Part shown: in pieces, positions 54,949 to 64,000 of the stretch
How positions within the stretch are numbered: position 1 is the stretch's first letter
Layout of the letters: each line of letters begins with the position of its first letter
Origin: Planctomycetaceae bacterium
GTDB taxonomy: Bacteria > Planctomycetota > Planctomycetia > Planctomycetales > Planctomycetaceae
NCBI GenBank assembly: GCA_018699955.1
Contig: JABISG010000135.1
Coordinates: 1 to 64,000, forward strand
Reading direction: 5' to 3'
DNA: 64,000 bases
Program-made: the position numbers and the translations under genes
Notes under the pieces: model-generated
What the model was told of the DNA's origin: nothing
Database searches by the model: none
The model's input: only the letters and a program-made list of their open reading frames with translations

Positions 54949-56160
54949 TTATTCGTCATCCGTCGCATGCGATTTGGCGGAGTCCTTGGCCGGCTGCTTC
55001 ATTGCATAGCGAATAAGCGAGAGGCGATGGATGATCCGCCCTGCCGTCTTCCGATCGAGATGGCCCGACTCGGCGTACTGTCGCGCGCGGCTGAAAACCT
55101 TGCGGATCGCCGCGACGCTTTTTCCCATGCGAGCAGCAATCGGTGCGAGCGTCCGTTCCTCAGCACCTTTGGCGGAACTCAGCCGCAGTTCGCTTTCCAG
55201 TTGTTTCAGGTACGACTTCAATGGAGCCGCTCCGCTACCCGACTGGAAATACAGCATGCCCAGCGTGTCGGTGTGATCGACAATGTTGTGCCGCGCTTTG
55301 ACCGACCGAGGCAGCACAGCGCCAAACTGCCGACTGCGCCACCAGGCAAACAGCAGCAAAGCAATCAGCAACTGCACGGTCACCGGCCACAAGAACGGCT
55401 CGAGCATCAAGCCGACAACCTTCGGCGTTCCCGATGCGTTCAACGACTCGTCGATGGTGATTCCGCCGCCGGTATCGGCGGAATCCAGTAAACGGATTGC
55501 CAACTCGGCGTTGCTGTAATCGCTCCAAGCGAGTGATTGGTTTGAGAAGATGAAGTCGGAAGCAACGACGACAACGTAACCGCTGCCGTGCGGCATGCCG
55601 ATGGCCTGCAATGTACCGTTCGTCTCAACCAGTATTTCGATTTCACTGGTGTCCGGTGTTTCGATCATCCCGTCCGATTGCCAAATGAACTGCCCCTCGG
55701 TCATCGTTGGCGTTTTGACTTTGGTGGTCTCGAACTCGCTCGTGTTGGGTTTTACGCCGACATCCAGACCGGGGATCGAAAATTCCAGTTTTTGGCCGCC
55801 TCTACCGCTGCGGGCTGCAACCATCAGCGAACCGCCGCCATTCACCCACTCCATTATTCGGCCCCATTCGCCTTCGGTTGGATACCGCGCCGGCCCCAAC
55901 AGGCAGAGTGTTGCGGCTGCGTACTGCGAAGTACCCAGCGAATCGATGAGGACCGGCAATCGTTTCTGGCTGCGCGAGACGTCGTATCCACGATCGCGTG
56001 AGACCAGATAGAACGCTTTCTTGCCTTCGGCATACGTGCTGTAAGTGTCGTGCCGTGGCCCGCGATTCAAACCGGGCAACCAATCGAAGTGCAGCGAGAC
56101 CAGCAACACCAGCGCGACCAGCCAAATCCATTCTCGTTGTCGGCGTACGGGCGGTTGCAT
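54949..56160 (-). CDS. DUF4350 membrane protein
   Basis: 403 aa. An N-terminal helix (WIWLVALVLLVSLHFDWLPG), an outer globular domain with ALCLLGPARYPTEGEWGRIM and EWVNGGGSLMVAA (the DUF4350 GATase-like core), a second helix near 275 (WPVTVQLLIALLLFAWW), and a helical cytoplasmic tail. Last gene of the membrane operon RDD - SpoIIM - polytopic protein - DUF4129 - DUF4350. In other bacteria this set is joined to MoxR and DUF58 genes, which are not next to it here. Confidence 0.87.
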   Translation of the reverse strand: MQPPVRRQREWIWLVALVLLVSLHFDWLPGLNRGPRHDTYSTYAEGKKAFYLVSRDRGYDVSRSQKRLPVLIDSLGTSQYAAATLCLLGPARYPTEGEWGRIMEWVNGGGSLMVAARSGRGGQKLEFSIPGLDVGVKPNTSEFETTKVKTPTMTEGQFIWQSDGMIETPDTSEIEILVETNGTLQAIGMPHGSGYVVVVASDFIFSNQSLAWSDYSNAELAIRLLDSADTGGGITIDESLNASGTPKVVGLMLEPFLWPVTVQLLIALLLFAWWRSRQFGAVLPRSVKARHNIVDHTDTLGMLYFQSGSGAAPLKSYLKQLESELRLSSAKGAEERTLAPIAARMGKSVAAIRKVFSRARQYAESGHLDRKTAGRIIHRLSLIRYAMKQPAKDSAKSHATDDE

Positions 56161-56215
56161 GGCGGTGCGTTGTTAATGTTGAATTATGAATGACAAATGA
56201 TGAAACAGAAATTCA

Positions 56216-57196
56216 TCATTCATCCTTCCTTATTTCCTGGTTTGGGACGTTGCGAAACGCCTGTTCGTATCCGGAGACGGACTTTTCAAAATGCTCTTCG
56301 GCGGGAACACGTCGGCCGAAGCCGAGCGGTTCGTAGACGCGAACCATCGTTCGCATCGCATCGAATTGTGCTGTTTCGCCGCGGAGCGTTCGCAGATAAT
56401 CGCGCTGCGTGAGGCCGCGCCGATAGCGAATCAGGCCGGCGCGCTCGGCGTAGCTCATGGCACCCAGCAGGAGTTGGGCAATCGCTTCGCGGTATTGACC
56501 GGCGGCGGCCAGCTTTCTCGCTTCGGCCAAATACACGTCTACCGGCAATTCCCCCGGCGGGCTTTCCGGCTCGATTTCACCCTGCAGCTCCACATTGCCC
56601 GTGAGTTCGGTGGTTCTGTTACCGCCGTCGTAATTCTTGACTGCCATCACGATGAGAAAAATGATCACACCGGCCACAATGATCAACATCAGCCACGCAA
56701 ACATCTGTAACAACACTCCCAAACCGGCTGGTGCGGAATAGGTTGGCAGCGAAGGTGAGGACGACGGGGACGAGGGCGCGCTACCGCCGCCGGATGGGGG
56801 ACTGCCACCGGATGCTCCACCTCCGTTTCCCGGGCCGCCGTTGCCGCCATTGGGTCCGGCTGTGCCGTCTGATGTTTGCCCGCCTTGACTGTTTCCCGTC
56901 GTTCCATTTTGCCCGCTGTTACCGTCTCCAGTTGAACCTCCACTTCCCCCGGAGCCGCCGCTACCCTCACTGCCGTTCGATCCGAACGGGCTGTTGCCGC
57001 GTTCCAGCCGTTTGAAGCCTCTGAACTCGGGCGAAGACAGAACCTTCTCGGCCGACTGCCGAATCTCTTGTGATTGCGAAGCGGCATAGCGGGAAGATTG
57101 CTGAGCGGATGCAACCGTCCCGTTAACTGCAAATGCCAGCGCCGCGATGACGCAGCATGTCGTCCTCAGTGGCGCGTGTTGCAAAACCTGCTTCAT
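56216..57196 (-). CDS. DUF4129 membrane protein with Gly/Ser-rich linker
   Basis: 326 aa; signal peptide (ALRTTCCVIAALAFAVNGT...SAQQ). A helical outer part is followed by a Gly/Ser/Asn-rich linker (about 75-150), a membrane helix (LLQMFAWLMLIIVAGVIIFL) and a cytoplasmic DUF4129 domain with ARKLAAAGQYREAIAQLLLG and GLTQRDYLRTL. Its ATG overlaps the stop of the upstream gene by 4 nt (ATGA). The linker length is unusual for the family. Confidence 0.87.
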   Translation of the reverse strand: MKQVLQHAPLRTTCCVIAALAFAVNGTVASAQQSSRYAASQSQEIRQSAEKVLSSPEFRGFKRLERGNSPFGSNGSEGSGGSGGSGGSTGDGNSGQNGTTGNSQGGQTSDGTAGPNGGNGGPGNGGGASGGSPPSGGGSAPSSPSSSPSLPTYSAPAGLGVLLQMFAWLMLIIVAGVIIFLIVMAVKNYDGGNRTTELTGNVELQGEIEPESPPGELPVDVYLAEARKLAAAGQYREAIAQLLLGAMSYAERAGLIRYRRGLTQRDYLRTLRGETAQFDAMRTMVRVYEPLGFGRRVPAEEHFEKSVSGYEQAFRNVPNQEIRKDE

Positions 57197-58272
57197 GCGG
57201 TTTCCTTCAAACGGGCTGCTTCCCGCGAAAGACTGAGTTCCAGATCCCAGCAGTCGCGGCGAACACGCAGATCAATATAACACAGAAACCACGCAATTCG
57301 CACGAACGGATACGCCAAAAGTGCGGTGCCGGTCAATGTTGTCAACAGTAGTGGATCGGTTGCCAGGAACACCCAGAACTGTTCGCTGAAGATGTTGAGT
57401 TCGCCCAGGTTTCCGAGCAGAATATCGGTCTGGAACAGCAGACTGCACAAGACGTCGAGGGTGAAGAACAACACCACCCACAACAAGCAAAAGAACATGC
57501 CGATTCCGCAGAGCCGCAGGAACAAGTCGCCCAGTTCCGACTTGATCAGCTCGTCGGTCCCACGGTGATGCAGGCGACGGGAAAGTTGTGTGAGACAGGC
57601 CCTCTCGGCCACGAATCCGTAACGGGCCGCCAGCGGAATGCCGGGGACAACAGCGAACACGACTGCCAGGAAGATCGTCCAGCCATTGGCGAACAGCAGG
57701 CAAACAATGGGCGCGAAGCCGACCGCAATCCGCATTCCGATTGCGGCAATCACTGGTCGACTCACACGAATTCTCCGATCGCCGCGCTCCCACAGAAACA
57801 ACACGGCCCGCGCGAAGAGGACAATGCCTAGCAGCACGCCTGTCAGCAGACTCAATTCACTGCGAATGCCGGCCAACGAGGAGACGGGACTTAACAGTAA
57901 TGCCAGCAACCCTCCGCCCAACAGGAATGCGGCGAACGTCAGATATTGACCGGGAAGCATTGACGGCGTCGAATCGTCGGTCTCCTCAGCGTCGCCTGCC
58001 ACAGCCAACTGGTGGAAAATGCCGGGGGTCACTGCGGCCGTTAACCAGCCGCCCAAGATCGCAGTCGCCGCATACATGACCAGCATCGGCAATCGCAAGT
58101 CAAATTCGTAGTAATACGTCAACACGTAAACCAGTGCACAACTCGGCACGGCTGCGCAGCTCCACAACGTCAGGAATGTCGGCAGTTGACGGCCGCAATA
58201 CATCACGGCCAAATCGAGACAATTGGTCGTCGAACGCGGTGTGAAGGGGACGGTGGCGGGGCGTTCGTTCAT
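57193..58272 (-). CDS. Polytopic membrane protein in the RDD/SpoIIM operon
   Basis: 359 aa from the ATG at 58272, which overlaps the stop of the SpoIIM gene (58269-58272). Six or more membrane helices, e.g. PMLVMYAATAILGGWLTAAV, YLTFAAFLLGGGLLALLLSP, GWTIFLAVVFAVVPGIPLAA and LLWVVLFFTLDVLCSLLF. No characterised motif; related to the unnamed partners in such operons (some are DUF4013-like). It overlaps genes on both sides by 4 nt, so it is translated as part of the operon. Confidence 0.82.
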   Translation of the reverse strand: MNERPATVPFTPRSTTNCLDLAVMYCGRQLPTFLTLWSCAAVPSCALVYVLTYYYEFDLRLPMLVMYAATAILGGWLTAAVTPGIFHQLAVAGDAEETDDSTPSMLPGQYLTFAAFLLGGGLLALLLSPVSSLAGIRSELSLLTGVLLGIVLFARAVLFLWERGDRRIRVSRPVIAAIGMRIAVGFAPIVCLLFANGWTIFLAVVFAVVPGIPLAARYGFVAERACLTQLSRRLHHRGTDELIKSELGDLFLRLCGIGMFFCLLWVVLFFTLDVLCSLLFQTDILLGNLGELNIFSEQFWVFLATDPLLLTTLTGTALLAYPFVRIAWFLCYIDLRVRRDCWDLELSLSREAARLKETA

Positions 58273-59228
58273 TCTCCCCTCCCCGCAACAAACAGATAGA
58301 GATAGACGACCACCCACAACGTGGCACCGACAATGTATTTGAAGATCGCCGGGATCGGAGCCGGCGACCAAAATGCCTCAATGCCGGCGGCGATGAATAA
58401 CATCACCGCTGCGCCGAACGCAATCTTGACGGCGTCCAGTCCCTGCACGCGCAGCGCTTCTTTTCGCGTCCGTTGACCGGGGTGCACGATCGCATTGCCC
58501 AGCATCAACCCCGCCCCACCGGCGATCGCGATCGCCGTCAACTCGAATGACCCGTGTGAGATCACAAAGCTGGAAAATGTCCTGCCGTGTCCCATTGCAA
58601 CCATATACCCGGCAGTTGCCCCAATGGAGATTCCGTTCGACAGCAACACGTATACGGTCATGCCACCCATCAGGATTCCGACGGCAAATGCCCGCAGCGC
58701 GATGCCGGCGTTGTTGTAAACATAGAAACCACTCATGAACATGCTTTTGTCGCCGAAGTTCGCGGAAGTGAATTCGTCGGCGTCGTGTTCGTACATCTTG
58801 TCGTATTGTTCGAGGGCCTCATTAGGCAGCACTCGTGAAGCCAACTGCGGGTTCAGTTGAACCACCGTCCATGAAATGATCAGTGGGACGAAAAAGAGGG
58901 CAGCCGCCGTATAGAAATACCAGATGTGCTTTCGGAACAAACGCGGATAGTCGACCGTTGCAAAACGAATCGCGTTGGCCAGGTTTCCCGGTGGTGCGCG
59001 ATAAAACCGGTTGTGTCCACGGCCGACGAGGTGGTTCAGAAAACCCTCCAGATGCTGCCCCCAGTCGCGCGAACGGACAATCGCCAAATCGTTCGACAAT
59101 TCACGCAACAGCGTCGAAAACTGGGCCGCCTCTTTCGGCCGTAGCTTCGAGGTCGCGGAGCGATTGACGAGTTTCTCGAATCGCTTCCACGCCGGTTTGC
59201 GTTGTTTGACGAATTGTCGCTTATTCAT
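58269..59228 (-). CDS. SpoIIM-like (stage II sporulation protein M) membrane protein
   Basis: 319 aa from the ATG at 59228. A basic cytoplasmic N-terminus (KRQFVKQRKPAWKRFEKLVN) with a helical bundle is followed by several membrane helices. The core has GFYVYNNAGIALRAFAVGIL, GGMTVYVLLSNGISIGATAG and SFVISHGSFELTAIAIAGGA, the N-N...G and SHG-x-E landmarks of the SpoIIM/DUF95 family. No sporulation is implied; members often accompany RDD proteins and MoxR ATPases in membrane or stress roles. Confidence 0.92.
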   Translation of the reverse strand: MNKRQFVKQRKPAWKRFEKLVNRSATSKLRPKEAAQFSTLLRELSNDLAIVRSRDWGQHLEGFLNHLVGRGHNRFYRAPPGNLANAIRFATVDYPRLFRKHIWYFYTAAALFFVPLIISWTVVQLNPQLASRVLPNEALEQYDKMYEHDADEFTSANFGDKSMFMSGFYVYNNAGIALRAFAVGILMGGMTVYVLLSNGISIGATAGYMVAMGHGRTFSSFVISHGSFELTAIAIAGGAGLMLGNAIVHPGQRTRKEALRVQGLDAVKIAFGAAVMLFIAAGIEAFWSPAPIPAIFKYIVGATLWVVVYLYLFVAGRGE

Positions 59229-59289
59229 TGTTGATAGACTCTGGTTAGGAGCGCTCCTCTTTCGAGTCGCGGCTAACCGGTGTGTTGGA

Positions 59290-60165
59290 TCACCAGTCAC
59301 TCACCGTTTGGCGCTGACGTGGCCGCCCCGACTTCCTCTGTCGTTTGCGTTTCGGTTTCCAGTCAATTTGGTCTTCGTCTTCTTCATCGTCCCGTTTCAG
59401 GAATGTGACGTACAGGCGGGCGAGAAACGCCATTGGGAATTTCAGGGGCAGATCGGGATCTCCCTGAAAACGCAACCGCTTGGCGAGGACGCTCGCCAAC
59501 GGGGCGGCCATCGCATGTCCGCGTTCGTGAGACAAGATGTGCCGCCGCGTTAGAAAATCTTCAATCAACGACAGCGTCCCCCGTTCCGGCACGTAGCTGC
59601 CCAGTTCCTGCCGTGGCAGCGGTTCAATTTTCTCAAGAATGATCGGCTCGCGCGGTAGCACCACACGACGTTCTGAGATGACGACCGTCCCGGCAACCAG
59701 ATCACCCATTCGCTGCAACCGCTGCGTGAGTACCATCGAGATGAATCCCGGCCCGTAGAGAGGCAAGACATCGACTGCACGTAACAGGTTTCTTAGCGTG
59801 GCCCCCCAGAAAGTGAGCGGGTGTCCCCGGTCATCGATGACACGCAGGCCGAGTGCATGCTTTCCAATCGTTTTTCCGCGGAAGAATCCTTCGGCAACAA
59901 TGAAGTAGCCCCACTCCATGAAAAACCACACAAGGGCGTAGAGGCCACCCGATGCACCGGGCATCACCATTCCAGTGCAAAGCAAAAAGATGGAAATGAT
60001 GACAATGACAACCGCGCGTATTCCAAAGTCGATCATGTACGCGCCGAGGCGAATTGCCGGGCCGGCCAGTTGATAGGTCAGTATGACGTTCTCGGGCGTC
60101 TCGATTCTCAGGTCGAGGCCGATTTCTTCGGCGGACGCTTTGGAAGTTGAGATGCTTTGGGACAT
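59290..60165 (-). CDS. RDD-family membrane protein
   Basis: 291 aa from the ATG at 60165. RDD domain: RLGAYMIDFGIRAVVIVIIS followed by a second helix pair (ALVWFFMEWGYFIVAEGFF), then GKTIGKHALGLRVIDDRGHP. The Arg/Asp pair of the name is R-L-G-A-Y-M-I-D here. The C-terminal half is cytoplasmic and ends in a strongly basic stretch (WKPKRKRQRKSGRPRQRQ). First gene of the five-gene membrane operon; 61 bp before the SpoIIM gene. Confidence 0.9.
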   Translation of the reverse strand: MSQSISTSKASAEEIGLDLRIETPENVILTYQLAGPAIRLGAYMIDFGIRAVVIVIISIFLLCTGMVMPGASGGLYALVWFFMEWGYFIVAEGFFRGKTIGKHALGLRVIDDRGHPLTFWGATLRNLLRAVDVLPLYGPGFISMVLTQRLQRMGDLVAGTVVISERRVVLPREPIILEKIEPLPRQELGSYVPERGTLSLIEDFLTRRHILSHERGHAMAAPLASVLAKRLRFQGDPDLPLKFPMAFLARLYVTFLKRDDEEDEDQIDWKPKRKRQRKSGRPRQRQTVSDW

Positions 60166-60551
60166 GTCGAACCGCAACCAGAACCATGTGATCGAATGTG
60201 ATTAGCTTACAGGATCGAATCGACGGCTGCCATTACCTGTGTGAATTGTTGTCTTACCAGCCCGCCGCGCAAGCAAGGGTTTTCGCTCCAACTTCGTGAG
60301 GATCCTACCCTTGCTTCCGCTACGGGCTGGTAGCGCCGCAGACAGACAGCCGAACAAAACTTGTCCGCCGAGGGACAGAAATTCGTCCCACGGATACGCG
60401 TAACCGCGGCAATACCGCCACGTTGCTCGATTTGCATCAACCGGAACGCAAATTGCATAATGGAGAGCGAGAGCCAGCCGTTCGTGTATTGCGGCCGAGC
60501 CAATGGTTGCCGCGATGCGGCCCTGTTCACAGCCCAAAGTTTTCTGAAACG
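60166..60551. other. Divergent intergenic region RDD / DUF1559
   Basis: 386 bp between divergent starts. The main feature is the long inverted repeat at 60255-60332. No promoter was clear enough to mark. Confidence 0.5.
60255..60332. repeat. Long imperfect inverted repeat, 26-nt arms
   Basis: Left arm 60255-60280 (starts TACCAGCCCG, ends AAGCAAGGGT) matches the reverse complement of the right arm 60307-60332 except for three bases; loop 26 nt. It resembles short interspersed palindromic elements seen in many planctomycete genomes. Confidence 0.75.
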
Positions 60552-61592
60552 ATGTTGCAGACTTCCACCGCCCGACAATCTGCCCGCCCGGCCTTTACAC
60601 TCATCGAGTTGCTCGTCGTGATTGCCATCATCGCGATTCTGATTGCCCTGTTGCTTCCCGCTGTCCAACAGGCGCGCGAGGCGGCTCGCCGTAGTCAGTG
60701 CAAGAACAACCTGAAACAACTCGGCCTGGCGATTCACAATTACACCGAAATGAACGGTTTCCTCCCGCCGGGTGCCGCGATTGATCTCTCGGTCAACTCC
60801 ACCGGCAACAATGGTTCGTGGGGAGTCCATGGCCGAATTCTGCCGTTTCTCGAACAGGACAACTTGTATAACAACGTCGATCTCAGCGTCGCGTGGGACT
60901 TTCAGCCAGCAATCGATGGGTTGAAAATTGCGACCTACGCCTGTCCCAGCGATCCCCAAAGCGACCTGGCCCGCGATCCGGGAGGCGGAAAGGTGACGTT
61001 GTACCCGACCAACTACGGCTTCAATTACGGCAGCTGGTTCGTCTTCGATCCGGCGACGAGCAACGGTGGTAACGGTGCCATCTATCCCAACAGCCGCGTT
61101 TCGTTTGCCGCCTTCACCGATGGCAGCAGCAACACGCTGCTGGCGGCTGAGGTAAAAGCGCGGCAATCCTACACGCGCAACGGCGGTCCGGCTTCGACTG
61201 TTGCTCCCAACAGTGCAGCGGCGGCGGTTTCAATCGTCGCTTCCGGTGCACAATACAAGAACACCGGACATACCGAATGGCCGGACGGTCGCGTGCACCA
61301 CACCGGCTTCACCACTACGCTCAATCCGAATACAGCCATCGCCTACACCACCAGCGGCGGAGAGGTTGTCGATGCCGACTACAATTCGTGGCAGGAGGGC
61401 AAGAACGGCGGCGGCGGCAGTCCGTCGTATGCGATTGTCACATCACGAAGCCACCATGCGGGTATCGTCAACGTGGTGCTGGTCGACGGATCGGTCCGTT
61501 CGGTCAGTGAAAATATTGCCTTGTCCATCTGGCGCGCGTTGGGAACGCGAAATGGCGGGGCGAATGAGCCTATTGTGAGTGGGAGTTTTTGA
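60552..61592 (+). CDS. DUF1559 protein with prepilin-type N-terminus
   Basis: 346 aa from the ATG at 60552. The N-terminus is a type IV prepilin signal: RPAF then [20 protein letters not shown], with cleavage expected before Phe (after Ala rather than the more usual Gly). Then [20 protein letters not shown], the first DUF1559 landmark, and at the end [20 protein letters not shown]. Exported and pilin-like; these proteins are greatly multiplied in planctomycetes and their role is unknown. Confidence 0.93.
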   Translation: MLQTSTARQSARPAFTLIELLVVIAIIAILIALLLPAVQQAREAARRSQCKNNLKQLGLAIHNYTEMNGFLPPGAAIDLSVNSTGNNGSWGVHGRILPFLEQDNLYNNVDLSVAWDFQPAIDGLKIATYACPSDPQSDLARDPGGGKVTLYPTNYGFNYGSWFVFDPATSNGGNGAIYPNSRVSFAAFTDGSSNTLLAAEVKARQSYTRNGGPASTVAPNSAAAAVSIVASGAQYKNTGHTEWPDGRVHHTGFTTTLNPNTAIAYTTSGGEVVDADYNSWQEGKNGGGGSPSYAIVTSRSHHAGIVNVVLVDGSVRSVSENIALSIWRALGTRNGGANEPIVSGSF

Positions 61593-61711
61593 TATCTGCG
61601 GCCGAAGTGAGTTTTCGTCGGCCACCCCGGATGTGTAGAATAGAGTCGGTTACGATCAATCTTGCACGCGAAGACATAGAGTCAAATTACGAATTGAATA
61701 GAGGTCACCCA

Positions 61712-62863
61712 ATGCGCAAGACCATCTGCCACGGAATGTCGATCCGTTTTGCCTTGTTGCTTGTTGTTGGCGGTTCACTTCTGGCGACCAACCTTGTCGC
61801 GGGAGATAAGCCGTCGCGAATCGGCCCCGATGCCAAACTCCTGACAAAGACGCGATCACAGGCAATCGATTTTCTGCGGACGACTCAACGAGACGACGGA
61901 AGTTGGACGGCGCCGAACGCCCCCGGCATCACGGCGTTGGTGGTGTCGTCGCTGCTGGAATCGAGATTGCCGGCCGACGATCCCACGGTCGCCAGAGCGC
62001 TCAAGCATCTGGAAGGGTTCATCCAGAAAGACGGCGGCATCTACGACAGCAAAAGCAATCACCGCAACTACGAGACCTGCATCTCGCTGATGGCCTTCAA
62101 AGCTGCCGACGCGAAGAAGTACAAGCCGACAATCGATAAAGCCGTCAAGTTTCTCCGCGGCCTGCAATGGGACGAAGGCGAAGGACTCGAAAGCACCGAC
62201 ACATCTTACGGCGGTGCGGGATACGGCAAACACCAGCGGCCCGATCTCTCGAACACGCAGTTTCTCATCGAAGCGTTGAAGAAGGCGAGCGTGAAACCGG
62301 ATGACCCAACGCTGCAGAAGGCTTTGAAGTTCGTCTCCCGCGCACAGAATCTCGAAACCGAACACAACAACACGAAGTTTGCAGCGCGGGTGAACGACGG
62401 CGGATTCTATTACACGCCGGCAGCCGGCGGGACATCACAAGCGGGGCTGACAGCCAACGGCGGTTTGCGATCCTACGGCAGTATGACGTATGCCGGCCTG
62501 AAGAGCATGATCTACGCCGGCCTGAAAGAGGACGACCCACGCGTAAAGGCCGCTTCGAACTGGATTCGTAAGTTCTATACGGTCGAGACCAACCCCGGTT
62601 TGGGTCCGCAGGGACTCTATTATTACTTCCACACATTCGCCAAAACACTCGACGCGCTCGCGATCAACGAACTGGAAGACGCGAAAAACGTGAAGCACGA
62701 TTGGCGCAAAGAACTGACCGAGCAACTGGCCGCTCTGCAGAAAGACAACGGCAGTTGGGTCAACAAGGCCGACCGCTGGTACGAAGGCGATCCCAACCTG
62801 GCAACCGCCTACTCGCTACTCGCACTGAGCTACTGCGAGCCGAAGAATTCGGGGAAAGAGTAA
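61712..62863 (+). CDS. Exported prenyltransferase / squalene-cyclase-like repeat protein
   Basis: 383 aa from the ATG at 61712 (GAGGTCACCCA upstream). Signal peptide ([18 protein letters not shown]). Several QW-like or alpha6 barrel repeats: [53 protein letters not shown] and [11 protein letters not shown]. The fold is that of terpene cyclases and alpha-macroglobulin-type barrels, but the catalytic DxDD of squalene-hopene cyclase is not seen and the protein appears to be exported. A carbohydrate-binding or structural role is more likely than triterpene cyclisation. Confidence 0.83.
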   Translation: MRKTICHGMSIRFALLLVVGGSLLATNLVAGDKPSRIGPDAKLLTKTRSQAIDFLRTTQRDDGSWTAPNAPGITALVVSSLLESRLPADDPTVARALKHLEGFIQKDGGIYDSKSNHRNYETCISLMAFKAADAKKYKPTIDKAVKFLRGLQWDEGEGLESTDTSYGGAGYGKHQRPDLSNTQFLIEALKKASVKPDDPTLQKALKFVSRAQNLETEHNNTKFAARVNDGGFYYTPAAGGTSQAGLTANGGLRSYGSMTYAGLKSMIYAGLKEDDPRVKAASNWIRKFYTVETNPGLGPQGLYYYFHTFAKTLDALAINELEDAKNVKHDWRKELTEQLAALQKDNGSWVNKADRWYEGDPNLATAYSLLALSYCEPKNSGKE

Positions 62864-62908
62864 GTCGGCCATTCTCATCGGCGCACAAACCGCAAGCGAT
62901 CCGATGGC

Positions 62909-64000
62909 TTATACTCGGACTTCGCCGCCGCTCGCTTCATCCAAATCGTTGGCGTAGCGTTCGCGAATGGGTGTCACGATATCGCCGATGAAGGCATCGA
63001 CCTGCTCCGGTGCGCGGCCGATGTAGCGGCTAACGTCCAACGCGTCGTCGAGATCGATACCGGCGAATGCCGCATCGCCCCGCAATCGCTCGATCAGATC
63101 GTTCGGCTTCCCATGTTGTTTGACTTGCGCGCCCGCTTCCTGACTGTGTACACGAATGCGTTCGTGCAATTCCTGGCGGTCACCACCAGCTTGGACGCCT
63201 GCCATTAGGATTTCTTCCGTCGCCATGAACGGCAGTTCTTCGGCGACGTGCTTTTCGATCACCTTGGGGTAGACCACCATGCCATCGACTATGTTGCGGT
63301 AGAGGATCAACACGGCATCAATCGCCAAAAATGATTGCGGCAGCGACAGTCGGCGATTGGCGCTGTCGTCGAGCGTGCGTTCCATCCACTGCGTTGCCAT
63401 CGTCTGGTCGGCATTCGCTGTGAGACTGATCGCAAAACGAGACAGCGCACACATGCGTTCCGACCGCATCGGGTTTCGTTTGTACGCCATGGCCGATGAG
63501 CCGATCTGCTTCTTGCCGAACGGTTCTTCCAATTCCTTGCGATTTTGCAGCAGCCGAATATCCGATCCCGCCTTGTGGGCCGATTGCCCGATGCCGCTCA
63601 ATGTTGCCAACACTTGTGCGTCAATCTTCCGAGAATACGTCTGACCGGTCACGGCGTAACGGTCGGCGAAACCCATCTTTTTCGCGACAAGTTTATCGAG
63701 GGCATCGACTTTTTCGTGGTCGCCATCGAACAACTGCAGGAACGTGGCCTGTGTACCGGTGGTTCCTTTAACACCGCGAAACCGCAAGCTCTCGATGCGA
63801 TGTTCGAGTTCTTCCAAATCAAGCACGAGATCGTAGCACCACAGTGTCGCCCGTTTGCCCACCGTTGTTGGCTGCGCCGGCTGCAGGTGTGTGAATCCCA
63901 AGCAGGCGAGGTCGCGTTGCTCGTGGGCAAACTTTGCGAGCTGATCGATGACCGACACCAATCGGCCACGAATCAACCGCAGACTTTCGGCGAGCAGAAT
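62909..64000 (-). CDS. purB: Adenylosuccinate lyase (N-terminus cut by window edge)
   Basis: The frame is open from base 64000 ([20 protein letters not shown]) to a stop at 62909, 363 residues visible, with about 100 missing. Landmarks: [18 protein letters not shown] and the fumarase-superfamily signature [16 protein letters not shown]. It splits adenylosuccinate and SAICAR, releasing fumarate in purine synthesis. The TTG at 63976 is not the start, since homology continues upstream of it. Converges with the repeat protein, 45 bp between stops. Confidence 0.95.
   Translation of the reverse strand: MLLAESLRLIRGRLVSVIDQLAKFAHEQRDLACLGFTHLQPAQPTTVGKRATLWCYDLVLDLEELEHRIESLRFRGVKGTTGTQATFLQLFDGDHEKVDALDKLVAKKMGFADRYAVTGQTYSRKIDAQVLATLSGIGQSAHKAGSDIRLLQNRKELEEPFGKKQIGSSAMAYKRNPMRSERMCALSRFAISLTANADQTMATQWMERTLDDSANRRLSLPQSFLAIDAVLILYRNIVDGMVVYPKVIEKHVAEELPFMATEEILMAGVQAGGDRQELHERIRVHSQEAGAQVKQHGKPNDLIERLRGDAAFAGIDLDDALDVSRYIGRAPEQVDAFIGDIVTPIRERYANDLDEASGGEVRV

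Noticed and set aside
58269-59228. Evidence for endospore formation from SpoIIM
   Set aside because: The SpoIIM/DUF95 family is widespread in non-sporulating bacteria and no other sporulation gene occurs here.
61712-62863. Squalene-hopene cyclase for hopanoid synthesis
   Set aside because: Exported, shorter than the 630-aa cyclases and without a DxDD catalytic motif; only the repeat fold is shared.

Overview
The window is chromosomal DNA (about 57% GC by eye) from a member of the Planctomycetota. The evidence is the protein families: two DUF1501 proteins, a BIG2/DUF1549/DUF1553 protein with haem-like cysteine motifs, two DUF1559 (pilin-like) proteins, a cytochrome-WD40 protein with alanine/lysine-rich coils, a pre-peptidase-domain protein, Tat-exported Gfo/Idh/MocA and PhoD proteins, and a (5-formylfuran-3-yl)methyl phosphate synthase of the kind linked to the tetrahydromethanopterin C1 pathway. 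No rRNA, tRNA, CRISPR array, insertion sequence or prophage was seen.

Layout. 1-9.6 kb (minus strand): DUF3472 protein (cut by the window edge), AsnB, GrpB-family protein between two ~85-bp direct repeats, a cysteine-rich unknown, a Gfo/Idh/MocA oxidoreductase, PhoD phosphatase, thioesterase and PurF. 9.8-14.3 kb: small exported protein, TypA/BipA (minus), D-aminoacylase-like amidohydrolase (plus). 14.4-18.1 kb: MfnB (plus) converging on and overlapping an MfnE-like kinase (minus), behind a minus-strand run HisI - EGHHR protein - ABC-like protein without its ATP motifs - HisG. 18.3-28.4 kb: threonine aldolase, a DUF1559 protein with a lipobox-like N-terminus, a frameshifted ComEC, an enolase-superfamily enzyme, a sodium:solute symporter and MurD carrying an in-frame palindromic insert.

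28.4-43.7 kb is the most planctomycete-specific part: two DUF1501 proteins, RibBA, a BIG2/DUF1549/DUF1553 protein and a likely two-gene transcription unit encoding a 1227-aa exported pre-peptidase-domain protein and a 1195-aa cytochrome/WD40 protein. The last two share long alanine/lysine-rich helical inserts, including one motif present three times, and end at a strong terminator. This is the best candidate for an undescribed cell-surface system in the window.

43.7-53 kb: UxaC-like isomerase, FHA-GAF-SpoIIE phosphatase, a small basic protein, an ECF sigma factor / anti-sigma factor / secreted protein operon, and an FHA protein. 53-64 kb: M28 peptidase with PDZ domains, a tightly coupled membrane operon (RDD, SpoIIM, polytopic protein, DUF4129, DUF4350), a type IV pilin-like DUF1559 protein, a terpene-cyclase-like repeat protein and PurB (cut by the window edge).

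Short palindromic repeats of several families run through the window. One family (8-bp stem, 6-nt loop, with compensating base changes) sits at four gene ends, three of them convergent. Two other palindromes are embedded in frame inside genes (murD and the MfnE-like kinase).
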